This document shows, one piece after another, positions 1 to 4,693 of a stretch of DNA of 5,420 bases (positions within the stretch are counted from its first letter, which is position 1; each line of letters starts with the position of its first letter). The stretch comes from Rhodoferax sp. (GTDB lineage: Bacteria > Pseudomonadota > Gammaproteobacteria > Burkholderiales > Burkholderiaceae_C). The notes under the pieces are model-generated. The model had not been told where the DNA came from, ran no database searches, and saw only the letters and a program-made list of their open reading frames with translations. The position numbers were made by a program, and so were the translations under genes. The DNA is taken from the NCBI GenBank assembly GCA_030833685.1, contig JAURGS010000167.1, positions 1 to 5,420 of the forward strand, in the 5' to 3' direction.

Positions 1-15
1 TGACGGCGCGCTGGC

Positions 16-1485
16 TTAAAGCTCTTTCTTGGCCTCGGGCCGCTCGGTCATGGTCTTGCTGACCTGTACTTCCCGTCCTTTGAGCAGGTTGATCGCCTGT
101 TTGAGCTGAAAGTCATTGCCAGAACCAAATTCGGGCAGCCGGCGTTCAGCAGCCGGCTTCTTGAGTTCCTCTTCCAGGCGCTTTCGGGCTTCTTCCCGGG
201 CTTTCTCGAGCTCAGGATTGGTTGCCAGGGGGTTCTTGCCATCGCCGAGGTGTTTTTCAAGATCAGCTTCGCGCGTGCGCAGAACCGCAAACAAATTTCC
301 TTCAGCGGTTTCATCGACCATCAGGTCGGGCACGATGCCTTTGGCCTGAATAGAGCGGCCGCTAGGCGTGTAATAGCGGCTGGTGGTCAATTTCAGACCC
401 GCAGTCGGACAGTTTTCCAGCCGATAGCGGGTTTCCAGGCAAACCGCGGTCTGCACCGAACCCTTACCAAAGGTTTGGCTGCCCAAAAGCTTGGCACGTT
501 TGTGGTCCTGCAGGGCGCCCGCTACGATCTCGCTGGCCGACGCTGAACCCTCGTTGACCAGCACCACCAGCGGCACAGATTTCAGCGCTTTGCTGGCCGC
601 CTCGTCCAGCAGTTTCAGCGGGTCATTGCCGCGCCGTGCGTAGTAGCCTGGCGACGCTTTGTAGGTGAATTTGCTCTCAGGCAACTGACCATTGGCAGAG
701 ACCACGGTGACGTTTTCGGGCAGGAAGACAGCAGAGAGCGCCACGGCGGCATCCAGGAAGCCCCCGGGATCATTGCGAAAGTCCAAAACCAGCCCTTTGA
801 GTCGGGGTTCTTCCTTGTAGATTTCATTGAGCTTTCGGGAAAAGTCGGCCACCGTGCGCTCCTGAAACTGGCTCACACGAACCCAGGCAAAGCCAGGCTC
901 GATCACTTTGGCGCGCACTGATTGGGTGCGGATCACCTCGCGCACGACGGTCACCGTGAAGGTGCGGCTCTCGTCGCGACGAAAAACGGTGAGCACGACC
1001 TTGGTGTCGGGCTCACCGCGCATGCGCTTGACCCCCTCATTGAGTGTCAGGCCCTTGACTGGGGTGTCATCAATCTTGGTGATCAGGTCGTTGGGTTTGA
1101 GGCCTGCGCGAAATGCGGGCGAGCCTTCGATGGGCGAGACGACTTTGATCAAGCCTTCTTCCTGCGTGATCTCAATGCCCACGCCGACAAACTTGCCTGT
1201 GGTTCCTTCGTTGAAGTCTTTGAGCGCTTTTTTATCCAGATAGACCGAATGCGGATCCAGGCCAGAGACCATGCCCGCGATCGCGTCAGTGATCAATTTC
1301 TTTTCATCAACTGGCTCGACATAGTTGGTCTTGATCATGCCAAACACTTCGGCGAGCTGCTGCAGCTCCTCGAGCGGTAGTGGCGCCAAAGTGCTTCGTG
1401 CAACGGTTTGCAGGGAAACAGTGGTCAGGGCGCCGGCGACCAGCCCGACAGATACCCAGCCCGCGATTTTTAATTTATGACCCAT
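16..1485 (-). CDS. ctpA: S41-family C-terminal processing peptidase (CtpA/Prc-like), exported
   Basis: Serine protease of the tail-specific (C-terminal processing) family, expected to act in the periplasm or at the outer face of the inner membrane, where such enzymes trim or degrade envelope proteins, including peptidoglycan hydrolases in several bacteria. The 489-residue product begins with a basic stretch and a hydrophobic segment (about residues 7-27), a signal peptide or signal anchor. A PDZ domain spans about 96-185 (GVGIEI, then SPAFRAGLKPNDLI). The S41 core follows, with LDFRNDPGG at 234-242 and GSASASEI at 313-320. Spacing to FGKGSVQ (339-345) points to S316 and K341 as the catalytic pair, with Q345 and D327 as supporting residues. 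A charged, probably helical tail covers about 423-446. The ATG at 1485 is preceded by AGAGAG with a 6-base gap. It lies 70 bp downstream of gpmA in the same direction, so cotranscription is possible. The segment at 349-359 carries the protein's only two cysteines. Family assignment is firm; the natural substrate is unknown. Confidence 0.96.
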   Translation of the reverse strand: MGHKLKIAGWVSVGLVAGALTTVSLQTVARSTLAPLPLEELQQLAEVFGMIKTNYVEPVDEKKLITDAIAGMVSGLDPHSVYLDKKALKDFNEGTTGKFVGVGIEITQEEGLIKVVSPIEGSPAFRAGLKPNDLITKIDDTPVKGLTLNEGVKRMRGEPDTKVVLTVFRRDESRTFTVTVVREVIRTQSVRAKVIEPGFAWVRVSQFQERTVADFSRKLNEIYKEEPRLKGLVLDFRNDPGGFLDAAVALSAVFLPENVTVVSANGQLPESKFTYKASPGYYARRGNDPLKLLDEAASKALKSVPLVVLVNEGSASASEIVAGALQDHKRAKLLGSQTFGKGSVQTAVCLETRYRLENCPTAGLKLTTSRYYTPSGRSIQAKGIVPDLMVDETAEGNLFAVLRTREADLEKHLGDGKNPLATNPELEKAREEARKRLEEELKKPAAERRLPEFGSGNDFQLKQAINLLKGREVQVSKTMTERPEAKKEL

Positions 1486-1555
1486 GATTAGCTCTCTTGA
1501 AGTTCAGGGCGTAAGCGTTTTTAACCGATTCAACGTGACATCCAGCCTGTGCCGC
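1486..1555 (-). other. gpmA-ctpA intergenic spacer, no terminator seen
   Basis: The 70 bases between the gpmA stop and the peptidase start hold the peptidase ribosome-binding site (AGAGAG, complement of 1492-1497). I see no GC-rich stem followed by a T run on the minus strand, and no convincing -35/-10 pair. This favours read-through from gpmA into the peptidase gene, though a weak internal promoter cannot be excluded by eye. Confidence 0.5.
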
Positions 1556-2302
1556 TCAGGACTTTTTTCCTTGTGCAGCCACAGCGGCCGCGGCGCGCTC
1601 TACCGCCAGCGCGTCACCCAGATAGTAGTGACGTATTGGCTTGAGCGCTTCGTCCAGCTCATAAACCAGTGGAATGCCGTTGGGAATGTTCAGTCCCACG
1701 ATGTCCTGGTCAGAAATCTGATCCAGATATTTCACCAGCGCACGAATGGAGTTGCCATGCGCTGCGATGACCAGTCTTTTGCCGCGCTGCAAGGCTGGCG
1801 CCAGCGCCTCGTTCCAAAACGGCAGCACCCTGGCGACCGTGTCTCTGAGACATTCGGTCAGCGGCACCTGCTCCGGTGCGAGCTTGGCATAGCGAATATC
1901 GCCGCGTTCGCTGCGCGGATCCTGGGGCTCGAGCGCCGGTGGCGGCGTGTCGTAACTGCGCCGCCAGACCAGCACTTGTTCTTCGCCGAATTTCTTTGCG
2001 GTCTCAGCCTTGTTCAGGCCCTGCAGCGCGCCGTAATGGCGCTCGTTGAGGCGCCAGCTGTTGACCACAGGCAGCCAAGTGCGATCCATTTCATCGAGCA
2101 CATGCCACAAGGTTCGGGTCGCGCGTTTGAGCACGCTGGTGTAAGCCACGTCAAAGTCATAGCCTTCGGCTTTGAGCAGGCGGCCGGCCAAAATAGCCTG
2201 CTCCAGGCCCGTGGGCGTCAGGTCGACATCGGTCCAACCGGTGAATCGATTTTCGAGGTTCCAGGTGGATTCTCCGTGACGGATCAGAACAAGCTTGTGC
2301 AT
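1556..2302 (-). CDS. gpmA: 2,3-bisphosphoglycerate-dependent phosphoglycerate mutase
   Basis: Interconverts 3-phosphoglycerate and 2-phosphoglycerate in glycolysis and gluconeogenesis, in the cytoplasm, through a phosphohistidine intermediate. The 248-residue product has the usual length of the dPGM family. LIRHGESTWN at residues 6-15 supplies the phosphorylated H9. R60, E87 (in RLNERHYGALQGLNK) and H182 (AHGNSIRAL, 181-189) match the other catalytic positions of the E. coli enzyme with an offset of two. The frame stays open upstream to a TTG at 2374, but the family always starts a few residues before RHGES, so the ATG at 2302 is the start. No purine-rich Shine-Dalgarno sequence precedes it. 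The gene is divergent from the rhodanese-grxC-secB-gpsA series and lies upstream of the S41 peptidase. The last 14 or so residues are an Ala/Lys-rich tail of no known role. Confidence 0.98.
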   Translation of the reverse strand: MHKLVLIRHGESTWNLENRFTGWTDVDLTPTGLEQAILAGRLLKAEGYDFDVAYTSVLKRATRTLWHVLDEMDRTWLPVVNSWRLNERHYGALQGLNKAETAKKFGEEQVLVWRRSYDTPPPALEPQDPRSERGDIRYAKLAPEQVPLTECLRDTVARVLPFWNEALAPALQRGKRLVIAAHGNSIRALVKYLDQISDQDIVGLNIPNGIPLVYELDEALKPIRHYYLGDALAVERAAAAVAAQGKKS

Positions 2303-2385
2303 GGTGCAGGTGGAGGGCGCGCGAAAGGCAAGCGTCCATTCTAAAATGGCGCGTTTTGATTTGCAGCACAACAAGGAAAGACCCT
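2303..2385. promoter_or_regulatory. Divergent intergenic region with overlapping -10-like hexamers
   Basis: This 83-bp gap must carry the promoters of both divergent units unless they are transcribed from further away. TAAAAT at 2342-2347 (plus) and TAGAAT (complement of 2338-2343, minus) each match the sigma-70 -10 consensus at five of six bases and share two positions. Both sit within an interrupted palindrome, CCATT-ctaa-AATGG, at 2336-2349. Start points about 7 bases downstream of either hexamer would give leaders of roughly 30 nt on each side. No good -35 element is visible at 16-18 bp from either hexamer, so the promoter assignment is an inference. Confidence 0.4.
2373..2378 (+). promoter_or_regulatory. 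Ribosome-binding site that fixes the rhodanese GTG start
   Basis: AAGGAA lies 7 bases before the GTG at 2386. The only other in-frame start upstream, a TTG at 2356, has no comparable site and would add a ten-residue stretch ahead of the membrane segment that looks non-coding. This supports the GTG as the true start. Confidence 0.65.
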
Positions 2386-2793
2386 GTGAAATTTGTTCTG
2401 GACAATTGGATGTTGATTGCCGTGGTGTTGACCTCGGGCGCGATGCTGTTTTGGCCCATGATTAACGCTGCAGGTGCTGGCTCGCTCAGCGTTGACCTGG
2501 CTGTGCAGCGCATGAACCGCGATAAAGCGGTGGTTATTGATGTTTGCGAACCCAAGGAATTTGCCCAGGCCCATATCGCTGGCGCTAAGAACATTCCCTT
2601 GTCGGAGTTGGCCGCCAAGCTGCCCGGTGCTGTGAAGAACAAGGAACAGTCACTGATTCTGGTTTGCCAGTCTGGTAGTCGCAGCAGAAGTGCTGTGGCG
2701 ATGGCCAAAAAGCTGGGCTACACCCAAGCTGAATCCATGGCCGGGGGCATGGGCGCCTGGCGCAGCGCCAACCTGCCGATTCGCAAGGCCTAA
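2386..2793 (+). CDS. Membrane-anchored single-domain rhodanese-like protein (YibN-type)
   Basis: Probable sulfurtransferase or persulfide-carrying protein tethered to the inner membrane. The 135-residue product starts with a short N-terminus and one hydrophobic segment (about residues 8-27), followed by a rhodanese domain at about 34-132: VVIDVCEPKEFAQAHIAGAKNIPL (49-72), the active-site loop CQSGSRS at 94-100 with nucleophile C94, and the closing GGMGAW at 120-125. The six-residue loop after the cysteine is the size usual for rhodaneses acting on sulfur rather than phosphorylated substrates. A second cysteine, C54, sits where many family members have arginine (DVRE). The gene is 26 bp upstream of grxC, the same context as E. 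coli yibN, so I call it YibN-type by position and architecture. The sulfur donor and acceptor are unknown. The start is GTG, chosen on the ribosome-binding site and the position of the membrane segment. Confidence 0.92.
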   Translation: MKFVLDNWMLIAVVLTSGAMLFWPMINAAGAGSLSVDLAVQRMNRDKAVVIDVCEPKEFAQAHIAGAKNIPLSELAAKLPGAVKNKEQSLILVCQSGSRSRSAVAMAKKLGYTQAESMAGGMGAWRSANLPIRKA

Positions 2794-2819
2794 AACCCGT
2801 CGAGCCACAAGGAATTGCC

Positions 2820-3080
2820 ATGCAAGCCGTCAAGATGTACACCACTGCTGTTTGTCCCTACTGCATTCGTGCCAAGCAGTTGCTCAAGGCGCGCGGAGTA
2901 CCAAGCATTGAAGAAGTTCGTATCGACCAGGACGCAGCGCAGCGTGATGCCATGATTTCGCAGACTGGCCGGCGCACGGTGCCGCAAATTTTCATCGGCA
3001 CCACGCATGTCGGTGGCTGTGATGACTTGATCGCGCTTGATGGCCGCGGCGGCCTGCTGCCTTTGCTCAACGCGGACTGA
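2820..3080 (+). CDS. grxC: Glutaredoxin 3
   Basis: Small cytoplasmic thiol-disulfide oxidoreductase that uses glutathione to reduce protein disulfides and glutathionylated proteins. The 86-residue product has the full family length. The dithiol active site CPYC is at residues 12-15, the cis-proline motif TVPQIFI at 53-59 and the glutathione-binding GGCDDL at 65-70. This last motif contains a third cysteine, C67, as in E. coli GrxC. The ATG at 2820 follows AAGGA (2809-2813) with a 6-base gap. It lies between the rhodanese gene and secB, an arrangement conserved in many proteobacteria, and is probably cotranscribed with the rhodanese. Confidence 0.97.
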   Translation: MQAVKMYTTAVCPYCIRAKQLLKARGVPSIEEVRIDQDAAQRDAMISQTGRRTVPQIFIGTTHVGGCDDLIALDGRGGLLPLLNAD

Positions 3081-3091
3081 AGCCCCCTTTT

Positions 3092-3118
3092 TTTGCTGCA
3101 AGCCAGTCTTGCAGTGAA
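3092..3118 (+). other. Stem-loop between grxC and secB
   Basis: CTGCAAG (3096-3102) and CTTGCAG (3108-3114) are perfect inverted repeats around the loop CCAGT. In plus-strand RNA the stem can extend outwards by G-U, U-G, U-A and U-A pairs to 3092/3118, giving 11 pairs. The seven-T run (3088-3094) lies before the stem on the plus strand, and on the minus strand the stem is followed by an A run, so neither orientation forms a standard intrinsic terminator. It could affect mRNA processing or stability within the operon, but that is a guess. Confidence 0.45.
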
Positions 3119-3144
3119 CCCACTTACCCCAACGAAAGACCACC

Positions 3145-3600
3145 ATGGCTGACACACCCAGCGTCTCGCAAGAGGCTGTATTCCAGATTCAACGCGTTTA
3201 CCTCAAGGAAGCCTCGCTTGAGCAGCCGAACTCACCAGCGATCTTGCTTGAGCAGGAGCAACCGACCGTTGACATCCAACTGGGTGTTAACGCGGTACCG
3301 GTAGCCGAAGGCGTTTTTGAGGTGGCGGTGACCGCCACGGTGCATACCAAGATCAAGGACAAAACGGTTTTCCTGGTTGAGGTGACCCAGGCCGGCATTT
3401 TTGAAATTCGCAACCTGCCCGATGAGCAGATGGGTCCTGTCATGGGCATCGCCTGCCCGCAAATCGTGTACCCCTATTTGCGGGCCAGCGTGGCCGATCT
3501 GATCACCCGGGCCGGTTTCCCGCCTGTGCACTTGGCCGAAATCAATTTCCAGGCCATGTTTGAGCAGCAGCAGGCCGGCCAAGCCGGTAATACCCAGTAA
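3145..3600 (+). CDS. secB: Protein-export chaperone SecB
   Basis: Tetrameric cytoplasmic chaperone that keeps preproteins unfolded and hands them to SecA for export through SecYEG. The product is 151 residues, close to the 155 of E. coli SecB. Recognisable blocks are FQIQRVYLKEASLEQPN (13-29), the beta-strand region EVAVTATVHTK (59-69), FLVEVTQAGIFEI (76-88), the CPQIVYPYLRASVADLITRAGFPPVHLAEINF segment (104-135) and a Gln-rich C-terminal tail. The ATG at 3145 has only a weak purine stretch before it (GAAAGA, 3134-3139). It follows grxC by 64 bp with a stem-loop in the gap, and ends 5 bp before gpsA, as in many proteobacterial secB-gpsA pairs. No anomaly is seen in the protein. Confidence 0.98.
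   Translation: MADTPSVSQEAVFQIQRVYLKEASLEQPNSPAILLEQEQPTVDIQLGVNAVPVAEGVFEVAVTATVHTKIKDKTVFLVEVTQAGIFEIRNLPDEQMGPVMGIACPQIVYPYLRASVADLITRAGFPPVHLAEINFQAMFEQQQAGQAGNTQ
3575..3587 (+). other. Short GC hairpin at the secB 3' end, before gpsA
   Basis: CCGGC (3575-3579) and GCCGG (3583-3587) form a perfect 5-bp stem over the loop CAA, inside the last secB codons and 18 bases before the gpsA ATG. There is no T run after it. It overlaps repetitive Ala/Gly codons, so chance is a fair explanation. Confidence 0.3.
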
Positions 3601-3605
3601 CACCC

Positions 3606-4631
3606 ATGAAGCTGGTCGTGCTGGGCGCCGGTGCGTGGGGTACAGCACTGGCTGTGAACCTGGCCAACCAGCGTTCGCAGGCGCCCTGGGTCACCCTGTG
3701 CACGCGCCGAGCCGATTTCTGTCAACAGCTGCGCAGTGACCGCGAGAACCGGCGCTACCTGCCCGGCGTTGCCCTGCCCGAGACGCTGCAGCTTTGTGCC
3801 AGTGAGCCCGTGGGCCTGCGTGAACTCTGCTTGGGGGCAGACCTGGTTGTCTTGGCCACGCCTATGGCCGCTTTGCGCGAGATGTTGCAGTCGCTGCGAG
3901 ACTGCGACGCGCCTGTGGTTTGGTTGTGCAAGGGCTTTGAGGCTTCTCGCGATGGCGCCATGGGGCTGCTTGGGCATGAGGTGCAGGCACAGGTCGCTGC
4001 CCATCTGCGCGTGGGTGTTCTAAGCGGTCCCAGCTTCGCTCTGGAGGTCGCGCAGGGCCTGCCCTCAGCCCTGGTTGCTGCCAGCACCGATGCGGCACTT
4101 TGCCAGCGCATGGTGGAGATTTTTCACGGGCCTCAGATGCGGGTTTATGCCAGCCAGGATGTGATTGGCGTGGAGGTTGGTGGCGCACTCAAGAATGTGA
4201 TGGCCATTGCCGCCGGTGTTTGTGATGGTTTGAATTTGGGTCAGAACGCGCGCGCCGCCTTGATCACCCGTGGCTTGGCGGAAATGACGCGCCTGGGACT
4301 TGCATTGGGCGCAAACGCCCAAACATTCATGGGGCTCAGTGGACTGGGTGACCTGGTGCTGACGGCCACCGGCGACCTATCGCGTAACCGCCAAGTGGGC
4401 ATGCGTCTGGCAGCCGGACAGCCCTTGGCAGCGATCACGGCGGCTCTGGGCCACGTCGCTGAGGGCGTTTACAGCGCACGCACGGTGGCGCAGCGGGCGC
4501 GCCATCTCGGGGTAGCGGTACCCGTGACGGACGCGGTCGTTACCTTGCTCGATGGACAGGTCTCGCCGGCTGCCGCACTGGCGACCTTGATGGCACGTGA
4601 GCCGGTGGCGGAGTCGCAGCGTCAGCATTAA
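3606..4631 (+). CDS. gpsA: Glycerol-3-phosphate dehydrogenase [NAD(P)+]
   Basis: Reduces dihydroxyacetone phosphate to sn-glycerol 3-phosphate with NAD(P)H, supplying the backbone for membrane phospholipids; a cytoplasmic enzyme. The 341-residue product has the normal family length. The Rossmann fold opens with VLGAGAWGTALA (5-16), the GXGXXG dinucleotide site. K109 (LCKGFE) and the SGPSFALEVAQGLP block (140-153) follow. GGALKNVMAIAAGVCDGL (192-209) contains the catalytic lysine K196, and SGLGDLVLTATGDLSRNRQVG (245-265) includes the conserved R260-N261 pair that contacts substrate and cofactor. The ATG at 3606 lies 5 bases after the secB stop and has no clear Shine-Dalgarno sequence, so translation is probably coupled to secB. 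In E. coli the next gene is cysE; here it is nadC. Confidence 0.98.
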   Translation: MKLVVLGAGAWGTALAVNLANQRSQAPWVTLCTRRADFCQQLRSDRENRRYLPGVALPETLQLCASEPVGLRELCLGADLVVLATPMAALREMLQSLRDCDAPVVWLCKGFEASRDGAMGLLGHEVQAQVAAHLRVGVLSGPSFALEVAQGLPSALVAASTDAALCQRMVEIFHGPQMRVYASQDVIGVEVGGALKNVMAIAAGVCDGLNLGQNARAALITRGLAEMTRLGLALGANAQTFMGLSGLGDLVLTATGDLSRNRQVGMRLAAGQPLAAITAALGHVAEGVYSARTVAQRARHLGVAVPVTDAVVTLLDGQVSPAAALATLMAREPVAESQRQH

Positions 4632-4634
4632 AGC

Positions 4635-4660
4635 GGTGCAGGTAGCGGTACGCTTGCGCC
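4635..4660 (+). other. Bulged stem-loop just after gpsA
   Basis: GGTGCA (4635-4640) pairs with TGCGCC (4655-4660), one pair being G-U. AGCG (4644-4647) pairs with CGCT (4651-4654) around the loop GTA, leaving a three-base bulge (4641-4643). The stem begins four bases after the gpsA stop. No T run follows (next come TGGCTGGTGG), so it is not a typical intrinsic terminator. It could protect a 3' end or be an imperfect attenuator; it may also be chance. Confidence 0.35.
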
Positions 4661-4680
4661 TGGCTGGTGGGTAATTTGTT

Positions 4681-4686
4681 GAAGGG
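4681..4686 (+). promoter_or_regulatory. nadC ribosome-binding site
   Basis: GAAGGG lies 7 bases before the ATG at 4694. It is the clearest purine-rich site among the last three rightward genes and supports this start for nadC. Confidence 0.6.
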
Positions 4687-4693
4687 TTAAGTC

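Noticed and set aside
1484..2344. 286-codon open frame on the plus strand opposite gpmA
   Set aside because: It lies almost wholly antisense to a gpmA gene with all catalytic residues intact. Its translation has no recognisable motif and is rich in Arg, Gln and His, as expected from the reverse of a GC-rich gene.
2356..2385. N-terminal extension of the rhodanese from a TTG at 2356
   Set aside because: The ten added residues resemble untranslated leader, contain the ribosome-binding site for the GTG at 2386, and would begin next to the -10-like element.
2157..2708. 183-codon minus-strand frame spanning the divergent intergenic region
   Set aside because: It overlaps the 5' end of gpmA in another frame and the rhodanese gene antisense, so it would conflict with two well-supported genes. 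No motif or ribosome-binding site supports it.
3042..3094. Possible intrinsic terminator after grxC: GC stem at 3042-3054 plus T run at 3088-3094
   Set aside because: The stem (GGCCG/CGGCC) is inside the grxC coding region and more than 30 bases from the T run, too far for an intrinsic terminator.
3573..3580. Palindrome GGCCGGCC near the secB end
   Set aside because: It encodes the Ala/Gly-rich SecB tail; a single 8-bp GC palindrome in GC-rich coding DNA has no specific meaning.
4511..4651. Direct repeat GGTAGCGGTAC at 4511-4521 and 4641-4651
   Set aside because: An 11-bp match within a few kilobases of GC-rich DNA can arise by chance. One copy is in conserved gpsA coding sequence, and no third copy or regular spacing is seen.
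4654..4677. Possible nadC promoter, TTGCGC with TAATTT
   Set aside because: The spacer would be only 12 bases, too short for sigma-70, and no better -10 is present at the correct distance.
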